Source: Crambe crambe (taxonomy: Eukaryota; Porifera; Demospongiae; Poecilosclerida; Crambeidae). From it: 64,000 nucleotides of DNA. Below the pieces are notes generated by a model. It made no database searches. It was given only the letters and a program-made list of their open reading frames with translations, and had not been told where the DNA came from. The DNA lies in NCBI GenBank assembly GCA_963924555.1, contig OZ004588.1:5084001-5148000 (forward strand), in the 5' to 3' direction. Below, one piece after another: positions 39,865-48,317 of the stretch (positions are counted from its first letter, which is position 1; every line of letters starts with the position of its first letter). The position numbers and the translations under genes were made by a program.

Positions 39865-42429
39865 ATGGCTGAACTTCGCTTACCTGCTCCAGAACCCTTT
39901 GACTTCAAAAATCCTGACAACTGGGCGAAATGGAAGAGGCGATTTGAACAATACCGACAAGCCTCCAATTTAGCCAGCCAAGACAACCTCAGACAAGTCA
40001 GTACATTGCTATACTGTATGGGAGAGGAAGCTGATGCTGTCCTCAGCTCTACAAACATCACAGCAGAGGGACGGAAAATGTATGATACAGTCATGGAGAA
40101 ATTTGATGATTATTTCCAAGTTAGGAAAAATACTATATATGAGAGGGCAAAATTCAACCGCAGAGATCAGAGAGAGGGTGAATCTTCTGAGCAATACATT
40201 ACAACACTCTATGAACTAATTGAGAATTGCGAGTATGGAACCCTTAAACAAGAAATGTTGCGAGACCGCTTAGTGGTAGGCATTAGAGATGTGGCACTCT
40301 CTGAAAAACTACAAATGGATGCCACTCTAACTCTAGAAAAAGCCAAGAAAGCCATAAGACAGAAGGAAGCGGTAACAGAACAACAGGCCTTTCTACAAGA
40401 AGGCAGCAAGAAAGACCCAATCACTATTGATGAGGTCAACAAAGGTCGAAGTGGCCGAGGTGGTGGAGCCCGTGCTAGAACATCAAAATGTACAAGATGT
40501 GGTCATGATAAACATGTGCCTGGAGACAAATGTCCTGCCATGAATGCAACCTGCTATAAGTGCAATCGTAAAGGTCACTTTGGAGCCAGATGTTTCTCAA
40601 AAACACAAGCAGCAGCCACTAATGAGATGAATATGGACACTGCTTACCTTGACATTGTTGATGCTGTCACAGAAAACAAGTTCTCGTGGCACTGCAAGAT
40701 CCAAATGAAGAATACAGTTGTAGACTTCAAACTGGATACTGGGGCAGAGGTTACAGCAATTATGGAGGAAACCTACAAGACTCTCCCTGAAATAACCCTG
40801 CAAGAAACAACCAAAGTTCTTAGTGGACCAACACGAGAATCACTGGAAGTTATAGGCCAATTCTCAGCCCTACTCACTCACAAAGATTCCTCTTCCCATC
40901 AAATAATCTTTGTTGTCCGAGGTTTAAGGAATAACTTACTGGGATTGCCGGCCATCACTGCCCTAAAACTTGTGAACATAATGGAGGCCAATTATTGCAA
41001 TGGAGTAGATGTACGAGGAAGATTTGGGAAGCTATTCCAGGGTCTTGGAAAAATTGGTGAAGATTACACAATCAAATTGAAAGATAATGCGACCCCACAT
41101 GCTCTTTACACACCAAGAAGAGTTCCTATTCCATTACGTCAGAAAGTCCAAGAAGAATTAGACAAAATGGAGAAACTGGGTGTCATCTCAAAGGTGGATG
41201 AACCCACTCCATGGTGTGCAGGGATGGTGGTTGTCCCCAAACCCAATGGAGCAGTTCGTATCTGTGTGGACTTAAAACCCCTCAACGAGAGTGTGCTGAG
41301 AGAAGTCCATCCTATTCCTAAGGTGGATGAGACATTAGCTCTTTTAGCCGGGGCCAAAATATTCAGCAAGTTGGATGCCAATAGTGGCTTCTGGCAAATA
41401 CCATTGGCAGAAGAATCGCAACTACTCACCACATTCATAACACCAGCAGGTCGATATTGCTTCAACAAACTTCCTTTCGGAATATCAAGTGCCCCTGAGC
41501 TTTTCCAGAAACGAATGAAAAGAATTTTGGAGGGGCTAACAGGAGTTGTCTGCTTGATGGATGATATTTTAATATTTGGATCAAACCAGACTGAGCATGA
41601 TGAGAGGCTAATTGCAGTGTTGAAACGCCTAGAAGCAGCGGGTGTCACACTCAACGCAGAGAAATGCAAATTTAATGAAACAAGAGTCAAATTCTTGGGT
41701 CATTTAATCGACCAATGTGGTATACAAGCAGACCCCACCAAAACTACAGCAGTTCTTCAAATGAAACCTCCAAACAACATCACCGATCTCCGTCGATTTA
41801 TGGGAATGGTAAATCAGTTGGGAAAATTTTCACCCAACCTATCGCAACTCAGCCAACCACTTCGAGAACTTCTTAGTCCGAAGAGGTCATGGCTGTGGGG
41901 TCCCAACCAACAAACAGCCTTTGAAAATGTAAAATGTGAATTAGCCAAACCCACAGTTCTAGCCTTGTTCAATCCCCAAGCTTGTTCAAAAATCTCAGCA
42001 GACGCCTCATCCTTTGGCCTGGGAGCTGTTCTTCTCCAGAAGTCATCTGGCCAAGAATGGAAACCCATAGCATATGCTTCTCGTTCCATGTCAGAGACAG
42101 AGAAAAGATATGCGCAGATTGAAAAAGAAGCACTTGCTATCACATGGGCCTGTGAGAAGTTTAATGATTATATCTTAGGAAATAGATTCTTGATAGAATC
42201 AGATCACAAGCCCCTTATTCCTCTCCTCAGCACAAAAAGCTTAGATAATCTTCCTCCACGTATTGTTCGATTTCGTTTACGGATGAACAAATATGACTAT
42301 TCCATCCACCATGTACCAGGCAAAGAGCTGCACACTGCTGATGCATTCTCTCGTGCCCCTTATTTCGAGGGAAGACATCCCGGAAAGATCATCGGAGGAA
42401 GTGGAGAGCTATGTGGCCATGGTCATTGA
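39865..42429 (+). CDS. Ty3 Gag-Pol frame: Gag, protease, RT, RNase H
   Basis: 854 codons. The Gag-like N-terminal 200 residues are followed by a C-x2-C-type knuckle with HDKHVPGDKC and a CCHC knuckle (CYKCNRKGHFGARC). The aspartic protease motif DTGA is near residue 292. RT follows, with LPFGISSAPELFQ and the LMDD active site near 565; RNase H has SADASSFGLGA near 712. After the RNase H region the frame runs on into non-homologous residues and stops, because the integrase continues in the +1 frame from about 42355. Gag and Pol are in one frame, with no gag-pol shift. Confidence 0.9.
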   Translation: MAELRLPAPEPFDFKNPDNWAKWKRRFEQYRQASNLASQDNLRQVSTLLYCMGEEADAVLSSTNITAEGRKMYDTVMEKFDDYFQVRKNTIYERAKFNRRDQREGESSEQYITTLYELIENCEYGTLKQEMLRDRLVVGIRDVALSEKLQMDATLTLEKAKKAIRQKEAVTEQQAFLQEGSKKDPITIDEVNKGRSGRGGGARARTSKCTRCGHDKHVPGDKCPAMNATCYKCNRKGHFGARCFSKTQAAATNEMNMDTAYLDIVDAVTENKFSWHCKIQMKNTVVDFKLDTGAEVTAIMEETYKTLPEITLQETTKVLSGPTRESLEVIGQFSALLTHKDSSSHQIIFVVRGLRNNLLGLPAITALKLVNIMEANYCNGVDVRGRFGKLFQGLGKIGEDYTIKLKDNATPHALYTPRRVPIPLRQKVQEELDKMEKLGVISKVDEPTPWCAGMVVVPKPNGAVRICVDLKPLNESVLREVHPIPKVDETLALLAGAKIFSKLDANSGFWQIPLAEESQLLTTFITPAGRYCFNKLPFGISSAPELFQKRMKRILEGLTGVVCLMDDILIFGSNQTEHDERLIAVLKRLEAAGVTLNAEKCKFNETRVKFLGHLIDQCGIQADPTKTTAVLQMKPPNNITDLRRFMGMVNQLGKFSPNLSQLSQPLRELLSPKRSWLWGPNQQTAFENVKCELAKPTVLALFNPQACSKISADASSFGLGAVLLQKSSGQEWKPIAYASRSMSETEKRYAQIEKEALAITWACEKFNDYILGNRFLIESDHKPLIPLLSTKSLDNLPPRIVRFRLRMNKYDYSIHHVPGKELHTADAFSRAPYFEGRHPGKIIGGSGELCGHGH

Positions 42430-43723
42430 AGCCCTACCAGCTAATGAGGATCGTTTGGAAAGTTATCGGAAAGCTCAAAATGAGGATGAAATTTGTAACC
42501 AAACCATTGGCTACTGCAATACCGGCTGGCCCCAAAAACACCTTGTGGAAAAATCTATGATCCCATACTGGAAACAACGGGGTTATCTAACAGTTCACAA
42601 AGGACTCTTGCTGTTTAACCATCGCATAGTTGTCCCTCAATCTAAACGAAAGGAAACTTTGGAAAAGGTCCACGCTGGACATCAGGGTATTGAGCGATGC
42701 AGAATGCGGATCCGATCTTCCATATGGTGGCCAGGAATTTCTAAGGAAGTGGAACGAATGGTACAACAGTGCCGTGATTGTGCAAAAGTAGCTCGTTCAC
42801 AACGAGAACCACTTAAAATATCACACAATACAGATTACCCTTGGCAAATAGCAGGTTCAGATCTATTCGAGTTACATGGGGTACACTATCTCTTAGTGGT
42901 TGACTATTTCTCCCGCTATCCTGAGATTATCAAACTGACCTCCACAACATCCAGTGCCATTATCTCTGCATTAAAGGCAATATTTTCAAGATTTGGAATC
43001 CCGGAAGTGTTACGTACAGACAATGGTCCTCAGTATAATTCACATGAATTTTCTCAATTTGCCAAGACCTACACTTTCCAACATGTTACCAGCAGTCCTC
43101 GATACCCACAGAGTAATGGACAGGCGGAACGTACAGTCCAAACAGTAAAAAGTTTGCTCACACAGTCTTCTGACCCGTATATAGCCCTTCTCAATTACAC
43201 AGCTACTCCTCTTCCATGGTGTTCCTTAAGCCCTGCACAGTTATCCATGGGCCGTTCAATTCGAACACTAGTTCCTCAAATTGATAAGCATCTAATTCCT
43301 GAGTGGCCTTATATGGAATTCTTTTGTAGAGAGAACAAAAAACAGAAAGATCGCCAAAAACATTATTTCGATTCCCACCACCGAGTTCATGATTTGCCGG
43401 AGATTCCTGATAATACTGATGTCTGGATTTCCACAGAGGGGGGACCAGTTGAAGGGACAGTGGTATCCCAAGCAGGCAGACCTCGCTCATATATTGTGGA
43501 GACACCTTCAGGAAGAGTGCAGAGGAATCGACGACATCTCACCGTGGTTCCTTCTCCAAAAAATGATCCAGACCCTGGAGCTACCTCAAAGAGTAGTACA
43601 ACGTTAGAACCAACAGACGTAGGGCAAGAAACCTTGCCACCAAATCCTCCTACGCAGTTACCTGAGGAACCACCTCGAAGGATCATGACAAGATCCCAAA
43701 CCAGACTTGCTCATCAAGAGTAA
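42293..43723 (+). CDS. Ty3 integrase frame
   Basis: Open for 476 codons and overlapping the first frame; the real coding part begins where the frames cross (about 42355). It has an HHCC zinc region (HAGHQGIERC to CRDC), the D,D(35)E catalytic core at SDLFEL, TDNGPQ and GQAERT, and a C-terminal domain without a visible chromodomain. The polyprotein is normally continuous across this point, so one extra base in a CCCC run is the likely cause; a programmed +1 shift is less likely. I do not write a joined product. Confidence 0.88.
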   Translation: MTIPSTMYQAKSCTLLMHSLVPLISREDIPERSSEEVESYVAMVIEALPANEDRLESYRKAQNEDEICNQTIGYCNTGWPQKHLVEKSMIPYWKQRGYLTVHKGLLLFNHRIVVPQSKRKETLEKVHAGHQGIERCRMRIRSSIWWPGISKEVERMVQQCRDCAKVARSQREPLKISHNTDYPWQIAGSDLFELHGVHYLLVVDYFSRYPEIIKLTSTTSSAIISALKAIFSRFGIPEVLRTDNGPQYNSHEFSQFAKTYTFQHVTSSPRYPQSNGQAERTVQTVKSLLTQSSDPYIALLNYTATPLPWCSLSPAQLSMGRSIRTLVPQIDKHLIPEWPYMEFFCRENKKQKDRQKHYFDSHHRVHDLPEIPDNTDVWISTEGGPVEGTVVSQAGRPRSYIVETPSGRVQRNRRHLTVVPSPKNDPDPGATSKSSTTLEPTDVGQETLPPNPPTQLPEEPPRRIMTRSQTRLAHQE

Positions 43724-43750
43724 CTCCATTCCTTACCACTTGCTATAAGT

Positions 43751-43762
43751 CAAAAGGGGAGA
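43751..43762 (+). promoter_or_regulatory. Polypurine tract
   Basis: aaaaggggaga immediately upstream of the 3-prime LTR; primes plus-strand synthesis. Confidence 0.85.
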
Positions 43763-43921
43763 TGTGACAGTATTATGTTTAGTTGTGTATTTCCATTAGT
43801 TATTATACATGACATTGTATCATCCTATAGTTATGTCATTTTGTATGTGAGTCTCGTGATTGGGCAGCTGCTCATAGTTGAGAGTTAACTGATTTGTCCA
43901 TTAGTATTTCATACTTTTACA
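43763..43921 (+). repeat. 3-prime LTR
   Basis: 159 bp, identical by eye to the 5-prime LTR. Confidence 0.95.
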
Positions 43922-44090
43922 GTACCTCTTCATGAAGCAAAATTTCAACTACTTCTTTGAGGCTAGATTTTTTATTTGCACCATCATAAAAATTAATATT
44001 TCCGAAGTATTGTATAGCTAACTGTACTGATTAGCTAGAAATATTGGGGGGGCTATAGCCCCCTCAGCCCCCCTGGTTCCTACGCCTATG

Positions 44091-44510
44091 AGCTACTCCT
44101 CTTGCTCTATCTTTACTGTTGAAGATCAAGCTTCTTGTGCACTGAGGCTAGCTAGCTCTGAATAATACCCCCTGATTTTGAACTTCCTAAAACTTACTGG
44201 AGATTGTCTGCAGAATCAGACGATGATGAGCGATTGATCTAGCCCTCTGAAGGTGGCACTAGAGATGAAGTCTTGAAAAGCAAGGTTGTAAGGCTGAGCA
44301 GCTTTATGCTTAGTGTGGCCACAACAATCATTCGGAATTACCCCAGCCATCCAATTTTTGAGTGCCTTTATTCTTGGCTCAATTTAAACTTTCACTGCTA
44401 GAATAGTTAGAGAAAAGATTTAACTTTCATCTGTAATTTATAGCATGTTTCTATCTGCTCCCAGTCAGAAATAAGAACCATTTCCCCGAAAAGTATAGCT
44501 ATATATTTCG
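44091..44510. other. No gene seen
   Basis: Spacer between the poly-G element and the duplicated 5S block. Confidence 0.5.
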
Positions 44511-44613
44511 TAAATTCGAGTCCATCTCTTTAGTAATAACTAACTAGAGCAGTAAACGCTATCCGTTTACGATTGCTGTTGGATATAAAATGTCAGTACA
44601 ATATGCTTCCATC

Positions 44614-44731
44614 GCCTACGACCATACCACGCTGAATACACCGGTTCTCGTCTGATCACCGAAGTTAAGCAGCGTCGGGCCTGCCCAGTACTTGGATGGG
44701 TGACCGCCTGGGAACAGCAGGTGTTGTAGGC
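44614..44731 (+). rRNA. 5S ribosomal RNA, second copy
   Basis: 118 nt, differing from 16861-16978 at only a few positions (for example gcctacgacc for gcctacggcc). The internal promoter words are intact and a run of T follows (44732-44742). The same upstream tataaaatgtcagtacaata is present. Confidence 0.95.
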
Positions 44732-46157
44732 TTTTTTTTTTTCCTTCCTTCTTTCCATCTTGGAGTTGACTAGCTAATTCTTTTTTAATTTCTTCTTCGT
44801 CATGAAAAAAAAGAAAAAAAAAAAGAAGATATTATTACAGCTAAATAATAAATAACAATGTCAGCAGGGTGAATGGGAGTTACGTATATAGCTCCTGTAT
44901 ACAGAAGAAGAGTTGCAGGGGTCCCTATCTTCCTCTCTTTCCTTCTATGTACTTGTCACCTTCCATCCACTTCTTTCTTCATCTTCCTCTTCTTTTGTCC
45001 TTCCTTGTCTCCTTCCTTCATCCTATAATTATTTCAGTATAGTAATACAGATGACAAAACTTATCAAGGGTTTCTGATCCTAGCTATATAAAGTGAGTAG
45101 CTAATTAGCTATAATATGTCCTGTTTTTGGATCTCACAACCTGTGAACTTTGATTTCAGTATAAAGTCCCATTTTCAGTATTTACCACGAACCATCATTT
45201 AAGTGCTAACTCTCAGTGCACACATAAGGCACAATGTCTGCTATACAGTCAGAGTGCATACAATGCAAATTAAGGTTAACATTATTTTGTGTTTGCAGAT
45301 ATTATAGATCTGATGAACAGGAGGTATTCAACAGTCTACGTACTGCTTGGAGATGTACACACTGGTGTAGGAACAGGGGGCCACAGTGGCCAGGGCCCCC
45401 TAAATTTTTAGTTTATACTAAATTGGCAAACAAAATAGCACAACTATTTGTGGCACTGTGCCCCCTAAACCAAATCATCTTCCTACGTCAATGGTACAGA
45501 CATGTAGCAGCTAGCTAATGGCTGTAAAAGCTTAACGTAAATTTCAGTATTATTCAGTATTTTTGGTCAAAAGTATGCTTTGAGAATAGATTCTAAGAGC
45601 TAGATGGAGCCCTAGATGCAGTTCATAATGATCAGTTCTGTGAATCGAAATTCCCTTGATCTGGATTTTTTTGACTTCAACTGCTTCTCTCCTATGTACT
45701 CCCAGATTAGCTACGTATTATTCTTATAGATTTTCCACATGATTGACAGTTGTAGCTACATCAAACTTACCATGTGTGCTTGCATGCTTGTATGCTGAGG
45801 AGTATACTAAGATAGTTCAAGTGATGATCTAACAGGTCATGTGAGTTAATATCTACCACATGCATGATTGCTTGCAGTATATATAGCTAAATATCATCAT
45901 GACATGCAATGATATGGCTAGACTCTGTAGCAACATCCTTTAGCAATGATTCATGCGGCTGTGAACTTTTCCCCACATAATATGGGTTATCTTCCCACAT
46001 GATATGGGTTATCAAAAGATATGCTGACATTTTGATGATTTAACAGCTAGGTCATACATTATTGACCTGGACATCTGTTCCATTGAGCATTGCTTCTCCC
46101 TTTTCCCACATAAGGGGGGAGTTATCTTCGAACTCAGACTCGTGACTCTACCAACCT
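44732..46157 (+). repeat. Diverged duplicate of 16987-18080
   Basis: Contains cctgtatacagaagaagag, cacagtggccagggccc, aatgattcatg and cacataatatgggtt in the same order as the first block. No gene is seen. Confidence 0.65.
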
Positions 46158-46282
46158 ATTGTGGATATAGTCTAAAGGTCGTAACATAATTATCGTGGAT
46201 ATAGTCTAAAGGTCGTAACATATTGTGGATATAGTCTAAAGGTCGTAACATATTGTGGATATAGTCTAAAGGTCGTAAATTA
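46158..46282 (+). repeat. 30-bp tandem repeat upstream of gene E
   Basis: Four copies of a unit with gtggatatagtctaaaggtc and gtaacat, 120-245 bp before the start codon. The equivalent place before pseudogene C has one copy (about 17995-18025). Confidence 0.85.
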
Positions 46283-46351
46283 TATGTCTTTAATAATATT
46301 AATACTAATCAATACAGTATGTCTCTCTCATGTTATTGCCTCTAGTGAGGC

Positions 46352-46359
46352 TATATAAA
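46352..46359 (+). promoter_or_regulatory. TATA box of gene E
   Basis: tatataaa, about 45 bp before the start codon, in a context (aagcatgagttgctg) shared with gene D. Confidence 0.75.
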
Positions 46360-46401
46360 GCATGAGTTGCTGATTTTTTTCAGTTTATTGCGATAGGCAA
46401 A

Positions 46402-47022
46402 ATGAAAAGCTTGAAAAAATTTGTGCTATTAGCAATTGGGTTAGGTGTGTTGTTATTGTATAGACAAACTTGCTCTGCCGCAGTTGTTTGTGGATTTCGT
46501 CAAAGCAGGTGTGGAAATCGTTGTTATAATCCTTTTTCACAACGATGCCACAGTGGAGGAGTAGTTTGTAATTCTCGTGACAGGCTGTGTGGCAACCGGT
46601 GCTACAATCCCTTTTCACAACGATGCCACAGTGGAGTAGTTTGTAATTCTCGTGACAGGCTGTGTGGCAACCGGTGCTACAATCCCTTTTCACAACGATG
46701 CCACAGTGGAGGAGTAGTTTGTAATTCTCGTGACAGACGGTGTGGTAACCGGTGCTACAATCCTTTCTCACAGCGATGCCACAGTGGAGGAGTAGTTTGT
46801 AATTCTCGTGACAGGCTGTGTGGCAACCGGTGCTACAATCCTTTCTCACAACGATGCCACAGTGGAGGAGTAGTTTGTAATTCTCGTGACAGACAGTGTG
46901 GCAACCGGTGCTACAATCCTTTCTCACAACGATGCCACAGTGGAGGAATAGTTTGTAATTCTCGTGACAGGCTGTGTGGCAACCGGTGTTACAATCCTTT
47001 TACACAAAGATGCCATGGATAA
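46402..47022 (+). CDS. Secreted Cys-repeat protein, gene E
   Basis: Intact 206-residue frame, one exon. The signal peptide (MKSLKKFVLLAIGLGVLLLY, cleavage near QTCSA) is followed by seven repeats with four cysteines each and the core CGNRCYNPFSQRCHSGG. The second repeat is one residue short (HSGVV). Repeats 2-7 are nearly identical at the DNA level. Close to gene D in the leader and first repeat, but the repeat units differ in a consistent way (NSRDR against GSRDS), meaning each array has homogenised separately. Likely an extracellular disulfide-rich protein; role unknown. It sits with a 5S rRNA gene in a block duplicated from, or to, 16740-18440. Confidence 0.82.
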   Translation: MKSLKKFVLLAIGLGVLLLYRQTCSAAVVCGFRQSRCGNRCYNPFSQRCHSGGVVCNSRDRLCGNRCYNPFSQRCHSGVVCNSRDRLCGNRCYNPFSQRCHSGGVVCNSRDRRCGNRCYNPFSQRCHSGGVVCNSRDRLCGNRCYNPFSQRCHSGGVVCNSRDRQCGNRCYNPFSQRCHSGGIVCNSRDRLCGNRCYNPFTQRCHG

Positions 47023-47835
47023 GAATGAATCTAACTAAACTGCTTGACTCCTTTAGCCAGTGATTGTGTACTGATAATTATATGGACTATTAAAAAAAAT
47101 TTTGTTTGGACAGATAATGATCATCAGGTTCCTCTATATCGTTCAAGTTCAACCCCCTAAAATGGCCCCCTTAGGTCCAAATAATCACACAATAGCAGTT
47201 TGGACCTCTAAGATATTACCTAAAATATGGACCCAGGGGGTTAACTATCCTTGAAATCAACTATCCATCCTGGAATCCACTACAACAAGGGATCCCCCTC
47301 TAAAATAGGACATAAATTCCTTGAAATCACCCTGTGGGTCTATCCCTCCAAAAATAATGATTAGATATACTAGCTATTGGTGATCAAAGTAGCTCAGTGC
47401 TATAAAAGAGCTCTAACTAGTTCTAATCATAGCTAACAAAACAAGTCTATAGTCATGCTTTATTAGCTAACTACTTTTCACTATGAAGATCATGCAGAAT
47501 ACTACAATAGCCACCATTGTGTTCATCTATGGGACTATGTCATGAATTTTACATGTTATAATAGCTATATCAGACAGTAACCTAGCCTCATCCCCAGGAA
47601 TTGTAACAGTGATAAGCTGAATTTTGTGGTAGTAAAGATCAACCATTCAGTGAACAATCAGAGTGAGAAGCTGAATTTTGTAGTAGTAAAGATCAACCAT
47701 CATTATGGTGGTTCACTGAATGGTTGATTTTTACTACTTACAAAATTCAGCTTGTCACTGTTACTCATTCTCGAGATAATTGGATGTGGCTGAAAATTGA
47801 TGGCTTAGCTACTCTATGAATCTTATCTTGAACAT
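47023..47835 (+). repeat. Duplicated 3-prime flank of gene E
   Basis: Inverse of 5314-6127 downstream of pseudogene A, including the small foldback MITE. Confidence 0.75.
47599..47768. mobile_element. Small foldback MITE, second copy
   Basis: Arms taacagtgataagctgaatt and attcagcttgtcactgtta, with an internal repeat of the tagtaaagatcaacca word. Same site as 5377-5551. Confidence 0.7.
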
Positions 47836-47889
47836 GTACATATAGTCAGCAATTATAAGATGAATGAAGGAGGACAGTAATAGCTTACA

Positions 47890-48180
47890 AAGAAAGAAGT
47901 GGATAGTATAGGAGGCATAATATACTGTAAAGAAGCAGAAGGAGCGGAAGCTAGGGACTCCTTGCTCTTAGACTTAGTTGACCATTCTTTATCAGATCAG
48001 TGTCGTTTTTAAATTTTTATTGTTGCTAATACGTATGGCATTGCATGTAACATGAAAAAAATTACCTTCGCTCCATGTGAAAATGAGTACATAGCAATAA
48101 ACATGTAGCTATAGGTTGGCTTTTTGATACCAGCTGGCCAAATAAGATAGCTGTTCACTTGTTTTTGAATGAGTAACAGT
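47890..48180 (-). repeat. Dispersed repeat C, inverted copy
   Basis: Inverse of 3718-3990 (gctagggactcc, gaccattctttatcagatca, ggttggctttttgataccag). Confidence 0.7.
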
Positions 48181-48221
48181 TGACACTAATTAAGTTTAGT
48201 TACACTTAGGACACTGAATTA

Positions 48222-48315
48222 ATGATGTAATTTTTCCTGAACAGGACACTATAAATATCTTCATTATAAGGAGGAAGTTTTACTTGATCTGTGCATGAAC
48301 TGACTGCAGATTACA
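48222..48315 (+). promoter_or_regulatory. Detached promoter of PH-like copy 3
   Basis: Carries the family promoter string (cctgaacagg, acactataaatatc, gtgcatgaactgactgcag), but its coding region now begins at 51429, behind the Tigger transposon. Confidence 0.75.
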
Positions 48316-48317
48316 TA

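Larger units (their letters stand above)
39681..43926 (+). mobile_element. Ty3/Gypsy LTR retrotransposon
   Basis: Flanked by the 5-bp duplication GTACC (39681-39685 and 43922-43926). Two 159-bp LTRs are identical by eye, with a primer site after the first and a purine tract before the second. Pol order is protease, RT, RNase H, integrase, as in Ty3/Gypsy. No envelope gene. Identical LTRs mean a recent insertion, although the pol frame is interrupted once. Confidence 0.95.
39587..44090. mobile_element. Poly-G MITE-like repeat split by the LTR element
   Basis: The left part starts cataggcgtaggaagc and holds about 19 G at 39649-39667. The right part (43922-44090) has ggggggctatagcccc and ends ggttcctacgcctatg, the inverse of the left end. 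The Ty3 element occupies 39681-43926. Confidence 0.65.

Noticed and set aside
39681..43926. Endogenous retrovirus with envelope
   Set aside because: No envelope frame lies between the integrase and the 3-prime LTR; the element is an LTR retrotransposon.
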